Shown here: piece by piece, positions 45,248-57,632 of the stretch
How the letters are laid out: each line of letters opens with the position of its first letter
Position numbering within the stretch: position 1 is the stretch's first letter
Assembly: GCF_023856365.1 (NCBI RefSeq)
Contig: NC_064540.1
Span: 11,223,691-11,287,690, forward strand
Length of the DNA: 64,000 nucleotides
Source of the DNA: Brienomyrus brachyistius
Lineage: Eukaryota; Chordata; Actinopteri; Osteoglossiformes; Mormyridae
Direction of reading: 5' to 3'
Position numbers and translations under genes: made by a program
Notes under the pieces: generated by a model
Database searches by the model: none
What the model saw: only the letters and a program-made list of their open reading frames with translations
Told to the model about the DNA's origin: nothing

Positions 45248-45445
45248 CATTGCCAATTTTTGTTATTTGGGGCTGTCCCTGTTATTGTCTAAATTTTTGG
45301 GGTAATAAATATTAAGCTAATGACAATGGTGTTTCTTCTCTACATTATTAGTAATAATATCAAAGGGAACTTTTACATATTTCATTATTATTCAGAGAAA
45401 ATTGGAGAAGCACTCATGTACATTACAATATCCCTAACTTATTGT
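44771..45445 (+). mobile_element. Tc1/mariner element, 3' half
   Basis: Holds the catalytic C-terminal half of a transposase (44771-45247) and a 3' untranslated part to about 45445. That part includes GGGGTAATAAATATTAAGCT (45300-45319, with an AATAAA signal). The 5' half (DNA-binding domain, 5' terminal repeat) is absent. A different subfamily from 43091-44220 despite the proximity. Confidence 0.8.
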
Positions 45446-45448
45446 GAG

Positions 45449-45450
<2 letters not shown>

Positions 45451-45512
<62 letters not shown>
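45451..45512. repeat. Compound (GT)n(AT)n microsatellite
   Basis: About 33 bp of GT repeats (45451-45483) joined directly to about 29 bp of AT repeats (45484-45512), between a Tc1 element and the Harbinger relic. Confidence 0.97.
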
Positions 45513-45514
<2 letters not shown>

Positions 45515-45579
45515 GAAAGAACAAACCGCATCATTAAAAAACTCTTTCAAGTTCATTATCAGGTACAAGCACTTACTGT

Positions 45580-45859
45580 AATTGAAAGGACATTTGGATT
45601 GCAGAAAATGTGATTCAGATATTTAGATAAGTAAGGTCGAACACTACAATACAGCCCTCAGAAGGGCACAGCATTCTTAGTGGCATGATGTGTGTTGCAT
45701 AACATTGCCAAGCGTGATGGATGTCTGCTGGACATAAACAAGGAACCATTAGAGGACTTTAGAAGGCGTGATGCTGAACTGCATGTGCTGATGCCCTCAA
45801 AAAAGTGCATGCCGGCAGCAGTGCGGGATCAGCTGGCAGAAGAGCTGAAAGGTCTGTAG
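45580..45859 (+). pseudogene. PIF/Harbinger transposase C-terminal relic
   Basis: Single-frame translation with a few stops. IERTFGLQKM (45580-45610) matches the VER-G-K-RF block that contains the catalytic glutamate of PIF/Harbinger (DDE_Tnp_4) transposases. CVLHNIA lies at 45689-45709, the characteristic Cys-x-Leu-His-Asn block. A tail rich in charged residues ends at a stop near 45857 after VRDQLAEELKGL. Three in-frame stops (near 45610, 45633 and 45686) make it inactive. The N-terminal two thirds are missing. Confidence 0.8.
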
Positions 45860-46019
45860 TCTGGAAAGGAATCTAAAGATAACACCCCGATTGCCTTTTA
45901 TCTGAACATTTTAAAGCACCTTAAAAACTGTAAGGATGTGCTTTGTTTGAACAATTAGCACTTTTATTTATATTTTGTGAACTGCAGACCCAAAATTAAA
46001 ATAAAAAATATACAAACAT

Positions 46020-46526
46020 AATTAAGTTCCCGTTCCCAGCCGCTGTGCTCGTTCAGCTTCTGGTTCCCCCGACTTCTGACATCATTATACCACTTCAGCA
46101 CTGAGTAGACGATCGGGTTATGCCAGAGAAGGAGGACACACTCACTGCTCCCGTGCCTGCTTCACATTGTTAGGCGTAGGTGCACCAGTGGTGCTCCCGC
46201 ATTTTCACCTCACGCACGAGCATGTCCATTTCAAAAAGCAGTCTTGTTTGCCGGTCAAATGTGCCATTGTAATAGCAATCTGCTGTAGATCATGCACTCC
46301 CGCCTTTTAAAGGTGAGGTGACGTGCCATTCCGATTGGTTCACTGCATGTAACACCTAAAACAAGGCTCTGAATAATTAAAAGAGTTAGGGCAACCTTTT
46401 TGCGCTTTGCACTGGTGCAAAGTCTGGGTTTTTCCGTCGTCAAAATAGCAAAATGGATTTGGGCACGCCCCTAAGTGTTAGCGATTTCAACTTTGTGCTG
46501 TGCATTAGATCATCAAAATAGAGCCC
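46020..46526 (-). mobile_element. Harbinger accessory (SANT/Myb-like) gene 5' end and terminus, antisense
   Basis: The right end, read on the minus strand, starts GGGCTCTATTTTGATGATCT, a Harbinger-type terminal sequence. Downstream on that strand, EMDMLVREVKMREHHWCTY (about 46228-46170) fits the first helix of a SANT/Myb-like domain, found in the second gene of Harbinger elements, which is usually convergent with the transposase. Here the transposase relic is on the plus strand at 45580-45859 and this gene on the minus strand, so the convergent layout is preserved. The domain is incomplete and frameshifted. Confidence 0.6.
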
Positions 46527-47464
46527 TTGGTGTTGCAAGTGTTCAACCTCAGAAGAAGTGCATCTACATCAATGGCGTCAGAAGCATACGTGCATGTCTG
46601 CATGTGCTGAAGCGTGAACTATTCTTTAGAAGCATAACCTGAGACTTGACTCAAAACTTGAAGGTTAGGATTGGTGCCTTAACTGAGTTCATCTGACTTT
46701 ATCCCATGTCTGTCTATTACTAATACAACCGAAGGCACTTACTATGGGTGTTCCATAAACGTTAATCCAATATCAGTAACAATACCAGTACTACGATAGA
46801 GTTCTGCTGATTCAAAATAAAATACAAAATGGGAGAAAACCATTATTGCATCCAGTAGCCACCACAGCCACTGACAGCATCCACCTAAAAAGACAACAAT
46901 TCGCCCTTAGGTGGATGGAACCAGAGCCTAATGCTCAAAACCCATGGAATAAAAATGGCAAAGCAAGTTACTCAACAGCATCCAATTTTCTTTGTCGACC
47001 TTTAGGTATCAGCTGTATATTAGTACCAGCAATTCTTCAACCAAAGATCTTAACTTTGTAAGAAGACTAATTAGCTTACTGCCATCCCAAATTATAAAAC
47101 AACCCAAAATGGCCACTGCACACAAATAGCACATGTGATTGTTGAAAACCTTACTGGTAAAGATGGTTATCTGAATTTAACTGAAAGATTTTGACCTGTA
47201 ACGGAAGGTGTTCTATAAGATTCTTCTTTGAAGAAAAGAAAAAAAAAATCAATATTTTTGATTATTGTCTCAACTCCAAAACCAAGTGACAATAATGATA
47301 ATAAAGAGTGTGAATGGAATGGAAATGAACATGGCTGTGGAGGAATACAGTAGGACCTGACAGAAACCTCCTGCCACCCCACCCCCCAATATCTCCCATA
47401 CAGCCAACCGCTATGGTGAAAAAACAATTGACTGGCCATCAGGGCTGACGAGTCTGACTGGATC
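46527..47464. other. No gene recognised
   Basis: Frames at 46846-47061 (plus) and 47167-47466 (minus) match nothing known to me. The left continuation of the gypsy element cut at 47893 should lie here but was not recognised. Confidence 0.45.
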
Positions 47465-47892
47465 ACTGGGGAAAGCTGTGATGCACTGTCTGTTCACATA
47501 TCATTTTGTCATAGCTAGCATGAACTTTTCAGCAACTTGTACCACAGTAGCTCTCCTGTGGGATCAGACCTAATGGGCACCCATGACCCCATCGCTGGCT
47601 CACTGTTTGTCCTTCTTTGGATCCAGGTCTGACCACTGCATACCAGGAACACCTCGCAAGACAGGTCCTGGCTGAGACCCAGTTGTCTAGTCGTCAAAGT
47701 TTGGCCCTTTTCAAAGTCGCTTAGGTCCTTAATCTTGCCTATTTTTCCTGCTTCCAAAACACCATCTTCAAGAACTGACTGTTCACTTGCCTAATAAATA
47801 ATGGCACCCTTGACAGGTGTCATTGTAATAACATAATCATTATAATTCACTCTACTTGTCAGTGGTTTTAATGTAATGGCTGATCAGTGTGT
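47465..47892 (-). mobile_element. Tc1 element 5' part, antisense, inserted in a gypsy element
   Basis: The terminal repeat on the minus strand, CACACTGATCAGCCATTACA (from about 47892 down), is followed by a 5' UTR and by a start MEAGKIGKIKDLSDFEKGQT (80-codon frame 47757-47515). The DNA-binding domain then decays: LTTRQLGLSQDLSCEVFLVC should be the first helix-turn-helix and has a deletion. Linker words (about 47560-47540) are followed by loss of homology near 47465. The catalytic half is missing. Confidence 0.8.
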
Positions 47893-48420
47893 TTTTAGGC
47901 ATCGTCTCCGAAACACACACATATCATCAAGGTAAATGACAACATATCTGTTCAGCACATCATTAATGTATGCCTTGACCACAGACAGCTCATTACCAAA
48001 CCCAGAGAGCAGAACTAAATATTCATAGTGTCCGGTACTGGTATGAAGTTAATCTTCCATTTATCACCCTACAATATCCTAATGAGGTTATATGAACTGT
48101 GAAGATCAAGTTTGGTAGATGCAGCACCAATGGACTGTCTCAACAAATGATTGAATTAACAAGTAACGTTTTTTTATTGTGACCTAATTCAAGCCTTTGT
48201 CCTTGATTCCTGCAAATTGAATTAACCCAGCTTCAAGGGTATTGGAATGGGTAGTGGATAAACATTACCTCTTTGAGGCATCGCTCATAGTAAGGAAATC
48301 TCCTGGGGATCTCAATATAAGATTGGAATGGTCCTTTTCTGTGGATGGTCTGTCTGCCCTGGTGCTCTCTAGTGTGAGCAGCTTCAGGCACCACTACAGG
48401 CTATTTTCTTCCTAATAGTT
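47893..48420 (-). pseudogene. Ty3/gypsy reverse transcriptase relic, antisense
   Basis: The minus strand gives RT blocks in order: a TKLDLHSSYNLIRI block (48120-48075, the usual LDL-SAYN-IRI motif), then the GDKWKINF block (about 48065-48040). NELSVVKAYINDVLNRYVVI follows (about 48000-47935), and YLDD at 47934-47923, the intact active-site box. Only about 30 bp after YLDD the sequence passes into the Tc1 terminal repeat. Stops and one or more frameshifts are present upstream of YLDD. The element is distinct from, or another part of, the one at 34330-35110. Confidence 0.85.
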
Positions 48421-48985
48421 CTCAAGAAACTAGGGTCATGCGTGAAGGCAGGTTCAGTGGGACCAAAGTAGTGGTGCCTATTACCTGCATTTGCTTGACA
48501 CATGAGATTCCCACTCTTAACTGCAACAGGATTTTTATTTTTGTACCTGTCTAGGAACCATCAGCACACAAATGACATTTTGGAGGACAGTATCCTATCG
48601 TTCCATTGCCCACTGTTCAATAATATTACATGAAGAACCAGAATCCTGCCAGACAGGGGTATATCCACCTGTCCTCCCTGGAGATTTGTACTGAAAGGCA
48701 GCCTGGAGCAAAGGAAGTAAAGAGGAGAGCAGTCTCTCATGAAAACCTCTGGCTTAGCATGGCAAACTTCACAGCGGAGAGCAGATACACCACAATCAAG
48801 CATTGTAGGCCAAAAATGGAAACGGGAGTCCAAGGCAGAGCCAGGCACCAAGTATTATACTCAGGCTAAGACTGGCTGTTCAAATTCAAGGGCTGCATCC
48901 GTCTCAGGCTGCATTTGAAAATCAAATGCATCATGGCAGTTTGACAAGTCTGTCCTATTGCAAAGGCTCCTTTAAATGCAGTCTA
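48421..48985 (-). other. Possible upstream part of the gypsy relic
   Basis: A block near 48625-48590 on the minus strand reads ILLNSGQWNDRIL, which could be a decayed aspartic-protease site (a D-S/T-G box with D changed to N). Position upstream of RT fits. Otherwise unassigned. Confidence 0.3.
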
Positions 48986-48989
48986 GATA

Positions 48990-49670
48990 TGCATGCTTCT
49001 TTTCCCGCTCTGTGAAGGTGGCACACCTCTGAACACCACTGAGGCAATGAAGAAGGCACAGCAATGCCTTTTCGACCTCAGGAGGCTGCTAAGGTTTGGT
49101 CTGAGCCTCCGCATCCTTAGGACATTCTAAAGGACATTCCGTTGCACTGCCCTCAACTGCAAGGAACTGTAGAGGGTGGTGCGTTCTGCCAAACAGGTCA
49201 ATGGAGATGCACTACCACCCAGAGAAAACCCCAGCCACTCCAGCCACGCTTTGCCCACCCTGCTACCATCAGGCAGACAGTACCACAGCATCAAGAGCTG
49301 GACCAGCAGGCTCCGAAGCAGTTTCTTCCACCAATTCACCAGGATCCGGAACTCCAACTGATATCAGCCGGAACAGCACCCCCAACTCCCTGCTCCACTA
49401 GTGAATGCTTCTGCTTCACTAACTGTACTATATTACACCAACGGTCTGTCTGCCCTATGACATACTGCATGCATACTGTATGTATGTTGCATTGTACTAT
49501 GTGTTACACTGTTGCATTCGTAGCAGTACACCATTTCACAGATATTTTATTCGTAAATTCGTGTTCATTTATTTAATGTACTGCACTGTGAATAACCCAA
49601 CACTTCACTCACTAGTTTACTCATTCTAGTGATGTGACAATAAACACGATTTAATTTGATTTTGATTTGT
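48990..49670 (+). pseudogene. LINE 3' end (L2/CR1-like), plus
   Basis: MKKAQQCLFDLRRLLRFGLS (49047-49107) is the RT thumb-side segment of L2/CR1/Rex-like elements. After a deletion and stop, VVRSAKQVNGDALPPRENPS (about 49178-49240) and TLLPSGRQYHSIKSWTSRLR (about 49260-49320) give the C-terminal tail. The 3' UTR ends with GTGACAATAAACACGATTTA (49636-49655). 5'-truncated, with internal deletion. Confidence 0.85.
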
Positions 49671-49687
49671 TCATCCAATTCTCATTA

Positions 49688-50072
49688 TAGTAATACTATC
49701 CATCCATCCATCCATCCATCTTCCAAACCGCTTATCCTACTGGGTCGCGGGGGGTCCGGAGCCTGTCCCGGAAGCAATGGGCACGAGGCAGGGAACAACC
49801 CAGGATGGGGGGCCAGCCCATCGCAGGGCACACTCACACACCATTCACTCACACATGCATTCCTACGGGCAATTTAGGAACTCCAATTAGCCTCAGCATG
49901 TTTTTGGACTGTGGGGGGAACCCGGAGTTCCCAGAGAAAACCCCACGACGACATGGGGAGAACATGCAAACTCCGCACACATGTGACCCAGGTGGAGACT
50001 CAAACCGGTCCCAGAGGTGTGAGGCAACAGTGCTAACCACTGCATCACCATGCCGCCCCTGTAGTAATACTA
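49688..50072. repeat. 11-bp target-site duplication flanking the SINE
   Basis: TAGTAATACTA at 49688-49698 is repeated exactly at 50062-50072, on either side of the element, as expected from target-primed reverse transcription. Confidence 0.9.
49699..50061 (-). mobile_element. Complete tRNA-headed SINE
   Basis: On the minus strand the element starts at about 50061 with a tRNA-like head. An A-box-like TGATGCAGTGGTTAGC is followed by ACTGTTGCCTCACACCTCTG and a B-box-like GGTTTGAGTCTCC (about 50010-49998), the internal RNA polymerase III promoter pattern. The body carries GTTTGCATGTTCTCCCCATG and AGTCCAAAAACATGCTGAGG. The tail is CCATCC in the plus direction, a short (CCAT)n. A perfect 11-bp duplication flanks it. 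Other copies in this window: 6940, 13050, 13678, 24575, 30399, 50745, 51630, 63710 and scraps. Needs a LINE partner in trans. Confidence 0.92.
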
Positions 50073-50744
50073 GTCATACAATAATATTTATTGATGGAGT
50101 ACAGCTTACTTTAAGATCCTTTAGCTGTGTTAGATAGTTAATTGATGTAGGCACCCAGGGACTAGTAGAAGAATGGATACTCTGGAAAGTTCAAGGGGGC
50201 ATTGAATATGAAAAATTGTTACATTTTGTTGGATGGGGGGGGCCCAAGGTGACATTTTGTCAGGGGGAGTCCAGAATTTCTACCTTTGCCCCTGTCTGCA
50301 CCTGTAATAATTATTTATGAGTCTCTTGTTTGGATGCTGAATAGATTGTGGCCGACCATAATGAAGACGGAGCAGCTCGCATTTCCAGCTGCATTTCAAG
50401 GTGGAAGGCACTCATGATTATCCCCAGATTATCACTGCCTACAGCCAAGCCAGATGAAATGCTGTGCAAACTGCAAAAACAGTCAAGTTACAGTCTCCTG
50501 GCAATAAAATAAGAAATGCATGAAAAACCAGGATGATCGGGAAGGATTACAGCGAATACTGAAATACGGACTCACCTCTGTTGTAATTGCATTTGCATAA
50601 TGCTGTATAAGTGGTAAAAATGTGAGTAATCATACTTAAGGTACAATGTCTGCAATTTATCAGTTAATTGGACCTTTGCGGGATTACAGTAAGTCCACAC
50701 ATTTTCCTATATCCCACTAAGTGAGATCCTAGCAATGTCCAATA
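50073..50744. other. No gene recognised; candidate conserved patch 50330-50540
   Basis: A G-run (50234-50241) and a unique patch at 50330-50540 of higher complexity (GAAGACGGAGCAGCTCGCAT). No coding frame. Confidence 0.4.
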
Positions 50745-51045
50745 CATCCATCCATCCATCCATCAGATAGAGGATTATGAGTCTAAGCCCTATACCACAG
50801 ACATAGACTGTAACTAGATTAACAGTACACTGCCTTATCCAGTTTCAAACTTTAATGCTTGCAGTCCCAGGCTAGGAGTCCATCCAATGCAGCATGGGGC
50901 ACAGGACGACAGTCTATCAGAGGTCAGACACACAGACATGCACATGACACGCAGAGAATATGCAAACTCCACACAAACAAAACAGGGGCAGGGTTCATAC
51001 CCCAGCGCTGGAGGAAAAATGCCACCCGCTGTGACACAATTCCAC
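50745..51045 (-). mobile_element. Degenerate SINE copy
   Basis: Starts with (CCAT)n at 50748-50764. Landmarks in order: ACGACAGTCTATCAGAGGTC, TATGCAAACTCCACACAAAC (the GCAAACTC block), then AGGGTTCATACCCCAGCGCT as the decayed B-box head. About the same length as the complete element, with a 5' insertion of unrelated DNA at 50765-50860. Confidence 0.7.
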
Positions 51046-51629
51046 CATTTTTAAAATGCATTTTCTCATTATTACACATGGAAAATCCATTTTCTAGTAT
51101 ATATCATGAGACACATTGCAAAATGCTGAGGTAACCAAAAAGTAAAACACACTACAAAATATACATTTTACCTGAATAAAAATAGAGGCATCATTCACCC
51201 TTTCAATGCAACTTGCATCAGTCAAGGTCGATTGGCAATTTCATTTGTCGAGGCCAGTGTTCACCCACAGCTTCCCCATGCTATTTACAGGGAGGATTCC
51301 CAGTTTGACTTGTGTGTAATGCAGCTGTAAGGGCTATTTTCAAGCAGAGACCCTTTGTGGGTTCAGCCTGTGATTGTCTGAAATCTGTTCTTCCCATAAG
51401 CAGTGGTTGGTACTGTAGTGCATAGCCAGAAACTACGCCTGCTGAAAAGTTTCACTGCAGGTACTTATATTATATCAGGTGCATATGAACTGTCACAATA
51501 GGAAACCCCTTTATATCTGTCTTCCTACTAGAGTCCATTTATGTATGCCATGGGAAAATGACACACAAATGTAAATTGAGGCACATTTAAATGGATTTAT
51601 AAGGCAACACATTCACCGAGAACGTATAA
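51046..51629. other. No gene recognised
   Basis: The part 51210-51420 is unique-looking and could be conserved; the rest AT-rich. Confidence 0.4.
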
Positions 51630-51940
51630 CATCTTCCAACCATTGATCCAGTAAAGGGTTGCAAGAGGCTGCAGTTTATTCCAAGTAGCACCAGGCATGA
51701 GATAGTGAAACATTCTCGATGAGATATACGTCTATCCTGGGGCACGTGCTGTAGGCAATTTAGCTACACAAATATTACCAAACCACATGCTTTGGGAGCA
51801 ACAGAAGAAACCAGAGAAGCAGAAAAAAACAACATGGAACTTACAGACTCCACACATGCAGATTGGAGGTAGAATTTAAATCCCACGATGATGTGAGATA
51901 TACATACTACTAACTCAGTCACTGTCCTGCCCAAGCACAC
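51630..51940 (-). mobile_element. Degenerate SINE copy
   Basis: CATCTTCCAACCATTGATCC opens it; ACGTGCTGTAGGCAATTTAG (51744-51763) keeps the GGGCAATTTAG block, and AACTTACAGACTCCACACAT with ATTTAAATCCCACGATG keeps the head side. Old copy. The minus-strand frame here is a chance frame. Confidence 0.6.
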
Positions 51941-52799
51941 ATAACCTTTGAGTATGCAGTACAGTATACGGCATCTTTTTGTAACATATTTCAATCGATC
52001 AACTTACCTTCACCTGATACAGATTATTAAAATTTTCATATGATTATCATGAAATTAAATTTGTCTGGCAAGATAGTGAGTTCACAAGAGCAGCGGAATA
52101 GTTACACAACCATCTCCCTCACTAGTAAATATTGATATAATAAAATATTATTTTCACTAGCTGAAAATGTTTAAAGTAATTATTCACTGTGCTTTCCCGT
52201 TGACTGACTTAATAAAAGGGAATGATATGGCCATTTATAATGGGTTCGATTAAACAAAGAAACATGCATGGTCTTCAGGGAAAGATAGGACACAACACTG
52301 GGATCACTCAAGTGCATTGGACTGGCATGAGCTGCTTATATATAACCACTGATTTAAAAAGCTAATGAAAAGAGATTTAGCATTTCTTCAATGTGCTTGA
52401 ATTGTTCAGAGAAACAAATTCCATATTTAAACAGAATGATTAAGATTAAAGAGGGATTCATTTAATTTATGGTTTTAAGGTCTAAAGCTTAGACCAGGGG
52501 TGTCAAACTTCAATCTTCACAGGCCACAGGGTATACTGGAGTCTTCATTTCAGCTCAGCTCTTAATTAACATTGTTACTTTGTTTCAGGTAATGCCTGAC
52601 AGGATTGCACATATTATCAGTAATATAAATGCAATAATAAATCAATTGCATCATCTGAGGACAATCTATCTTCTTGCATACAAGTAAATTTATTTCTTAT
52701 TTGAAAAATGTAAAATACTATTATTATACTTTATAAAACTGTGTTAACAAAAGCAAAAAACACTATTGTGGGATCTAAACTAGATTAATCCCTAATATG
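51941..52799. other. No gene or repeat recognised
   Basis: AT-rich sequence. The stretch near 52495-52570 (GACCAGGGGTGTCAAACTTC and CAGGCCACAGGGTATAC) resembles the border of a common fish transposon, but no second end was found. Confidence 0.4.
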
Positions 52800-53040
52800 G
52801 CTCTGATGAATCACGCCTGCTTGTTACCCCTCGTTAGTCTTTGTATTTAAGTACCTGCTTGTCACGTCAGCCTCAGTCTGATCACTGATGTCATTCTTCT
52901 TGCCTGTGTCCTTCCAGGTTGTCATTCCCTCATATTATGATCCTTTGCGATCCTGTTTGTTTCCAGTCTCTACCCAATTAGATCAATAAGCCCCCTTTTG
53001 TTTGCCCACCATGCCTTTCTTTCATTCATCATGTCACCAT
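52800..53040 (+). mobile_element. Possible LTR fragment
   Basis: AATCACGCCTGCTTGTTACC then TTTGTATTTAAGTACCTGCT (TATA-like at about 52844) and a C/T-rich segment to 53040 resemble a fish gypsy LTR in layout. Ends undefined, no target duplication. Confidence 0.35.
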
Positions 53041-54139
<1,099 letters not shown>

Positions 54140-54740
54140 ACGTACACTGGCACCCTTGGTAAAAAGGCATGTCCACAACTCGACTACTGTACCCGAGCAT
54201 GCTCAGGAAGTTCAGGCTGGTTCCCAAGCTCCTGAAGGCATTCTGTACCTGCACCATGGAGAGCATCCTGACTGGGAGCATCACCACCTGGTTTGCAGGG
54301 ACAGAGCAGTGAAAATAATAAAAGATCCTGCCCACCCCAACAATGGCCTCTTCTCACTGCTGCTGTGAGGCCAAAAGGGAGAGACTGAGGAGAAGTTTCT
54401 TCCTTCGGTCTGTTCGTATTCTGATCGAAGACAGACCATAATTAACAGGTCAATTTATGCAGTTTTATCAGCCCGCTTTCAGTTGCACATCTTCTTCAAT
54501 TGTTGATATATTGCTCCATGGTTTTGTCTTTTTTGCAGTCATTTTTTATCTTTATTGGTATTTTTATTGTTATGTTACTGTTATTTTATTCCTGTTTATT
54601 CTTATTTTGTTAAACGGTTTCGATTTTTCCAATTCTATTGTGTATTTTGTTAAACACAATCCAGAAGGCAGGGGGGAAAGCCATTTCACTGCACACTGTA
54701 TGATTGTGTACGTGAAAAATAGTTGAAACCTGAAACTAAA
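54140..54740 (+). pseudogene. LINE 3' end (L2/CR1-like), plus
   Basis: The segment CCTGAAGGCATTCTGTACCT to GAGAGCATCCTGACTGGGAG (54230-54280) encodes the EST/ESILTGSITTWF-type block of the RT thumb. AAGATCCTGCCCACCCCAAC, then a SLLLP-like end (54320-54370), follows, and FFLRSVRILI-like wording precedes a T-rich 3' UTR. Tail: CACAATCCAGAAGGCAGGGG (54655) and TGTATGATTGTGTACGTGAA (54698), shared with 57550-57632. Internal deletions and frameshifts. Confidence 0.8.
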
Positions 54741-57414
54741 TAAAAAAAAGAACTATATCCTCTCAAAGAACAATTAAGCTTATTATGGAAAGTGTATAAT
54801 CAGAACAAAGTGATATACAGTAACATAGAATTTTATTCATGGCTTATGATGCCCTCATTTTCCACCTTATCCATGGATATGGATTTGTATCTGCCTGTGT
54901 GTAAATGAATATGCTGGCCGTGATTTGTCTGTCCTTCTTTGTGGACCATTATTAATGTCCAGGCGGCTGCGTGCTCTTCAAGGCAAAGTCAAGAATCTCT
55001 ACTCGCCCCTCTCTGTCATCGTCTGCCGGGGCCAAGCCACAGGGAGATTACCCCCATGCCGATTCCTCAAAAAGTCTCTCTCTAGCTCAACTAAACATGC
55101 TCTTCTTTTGTTCAGTGCTCTCACAGTCATTATTGTAATTGTAATTTTGTCTTGTTTGTTTGCCTAATTATTTATTTCTTCATTGTTTTCAAAGTTTATA
55201 GCATCTCTATTCTTCAGGACAAGAGTATCTGTTCCCTACTGTAGAGAGGGAATATATCTACATTCCCTATACACTTCTTGAAAGACCTCCACTACATTGT
55301 TCTTCATGAGTTTCCAAAAGTCTTATTGCATTCTGAATTGGATGCATTTTTCTTATTTAAAGCATCTCCAGCTCAAGTTAGCTCCTTGGTGCCCTAACCT
55401 GAAAGTCCACGGTCCATGCAAGAGTACATGAGAACATTATCAGTCTTGGTGGAACATTACTTGGGGCAGAAAGGGAAGCACCTCAGCAGCATACATCTAG
55501 CTACATCTGAGCTGTATGTTAATTTGCCATGATCGCAAATGGAAAATGACTCATGCATTTCTAACCTTCTTCAGTGTCCCTAAGTTGATCTCTGATATTA
55601 TGATAATGGATGTTGTCGTCCAATCGGTTATAGCTAACTTTCTTATCCCAGCTACCTTAATGCCATTATAATACAGCTAAACACAGTTCACCCTTGTGCA
55701 GCCTGCCATCCTTAGTGTTGTAATGCATTCCACAAACAGAATGAAATGTTATAATTAACATGAACTTAGATTCTTGAAGATAACTGGATTGAGGTTAAAC
55801 AAAAAGTACAGATAATTCTATAACAGTAAAAACAATATATTTTATTTATATTATGAATGTTTTTTGAATAACCCCATAATCTTCTCATGTTATTACAGGA
55901 CTGTCACCCAGTTCTACAGCTACTGTTCTCAGACAGGCATAGAACCAATGCGTGGCTCCACTTAATGGTTTCTTGCATGAGGCGGGCCCCCGGGTTATCC
56001 CCTGGCAGCTCCTAGTTTATTTTCCTGGTGAAAATCAGATTTACATGGAAAATATCCTAAGCTATGTCAAACATACAGTGTAATACTCAAAAGCCAGTTA
56101 TGTCCTGATTTTTAAAGCAGAAAACATAACACAGAATAGAAATCAACATCAAATATACGCTAAAAACTCAAAAAGAATAAAAAACTAAAGTGAAATCTGA
56201 ATTAGACAAAAAAAAATTAACTAATTATTGTGATAATACACAAGGAAATCCGGATCAATTATCCATCAACAGCTCAATCAGCATCAGTAATTAAGTGCTT
56301 CATTGAAATGAATTTAAGACAATAGGTCTTTCAAACCAGACTTGAGCATCGAGACTGAAAAGTAGTATAACTGGATCGTGTTGAGATTCAATAATCTGCT
56401 TAGTTATGTTACATTTTCTTGCTTAGATATGTTGTTTTTCTTTTCCTTTTTGTCCTAAGGAATGCACATTCCATGTCTTTTTTCAGGCTTACAGAGGCAG
56501 ATAATCTCAGAAGGAAAATGTGTTAAGCACATGCTTGGTGTGAATCCCAAAATGGGAAATACATCATTTTCTATTCAAAAATATAAATTATATTAATATG
56601 ATTACTGGAAGACTAACAAATATGACAATACTTGTCAATTTATTACACAGTATGCACTATTCACAATATTAATTTTCTATGATATTTGCATTCATTTTTC
56701 TGCTGGTATAGGTTAAATACTGAACGTAAGCAAATAAATTGCCTTAATCAGAGTATAAATTAGCTAGTGTGCATCTGTTTCTTTTTGGTATTTTAGCCAG
56801 TTGACTGAAAAGGATTTAAAACCCTTAGTGGAATCCACAAATTATCCTTTCAAACAGAAGCCACTAACCCTTCCAGTTTTGCTTGCCTCCCACTATTGAT
56901 TCGATTTACCTCTATTCCCGAAGTCCCCAGCCCCATTGATGCTGCTGTTGTTATTTAATGATGTAAAAATTGTTTGATGGAGGAACTTAATATAGGTACC
57001 CAACAGGGCGTTCAGGAGAACATAATTCAATTAAACCGGGAGGGACAAGCTCACGTAAGGCTTGCACGCTTTGAGGAAAAAAATCACTGCAAATAGTTGC
57101 CTCAATGTTTAAAAAAAACAGACATTTCGGTGAAAACAAATGTCTGAAAACATATATAGTATGATGAAAAAAACACCTTTGATATGCTTGAGTTCCACAA
57201 GTTCTCTAACACCACACAATATTATAGCATGCTACAAGGAGCCATTTGCTACGAGTAATTCATAGTTATGTCATTTTAATGAGTGATATATTATAGTTTT
57301 TCATTTTTTTTCTTAGGTCCAACTTACTACAGATTGCCTCATTTAAGGCAATTGCTCTACAGGACTTAATTGCTTTGCATAACTAAGTAGTCATCAATCA
57401 TTGCACTTACTGCC
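54741..57414. other. Long unannotated stretch
   Basis: No repeat family or gene recognised over 2.7 kb. The 80-codon frame at 54925-55167 has a hydrophobic C-terminus but no known domain. The patch 56880-57070 is unique-looking (GAAGTCCCCAGCCCCATTGA). Candidate non-coding element only. Confidence 0.4.
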
Positions 57415-57632
57415 TGCTTATAAAACTGTACAGACATGGAAGAACGAGCTTGCAGATGTACTGTACTAATGTGGGCTGCTACCTATGAATTATTATTATA
57501 TTTTTATACTATGTTGTTTTTCTTATTATGTATTGCTTATTTCCTTCAAGCACAATCCAGAAGGCAGACTGAAACACATTTCACAACACAGCAGTACATT
57601 GTATGATTGTACATATGACAAATAAAACACAT
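57415..57632 (+). mobile_element. LINE 3' tail (same family as 54140-54740)
   Basis: CACAATCCAGAAGGCAGACT (57551) and TGTATGATTGTACATATGAC (57600) match the tail at 54655-54717; an AATAAA signal closes it. The coding part is absent apart from possible scraps at 57430-57480. Confidence 0.7.

Noticed and set aside
49985..50061. tRNA gene on the minus strand
   Set aside because: A and B boxes are present, but the sequence is the head of a SINE found in many copies and does not fold as a full tRNA by eye.
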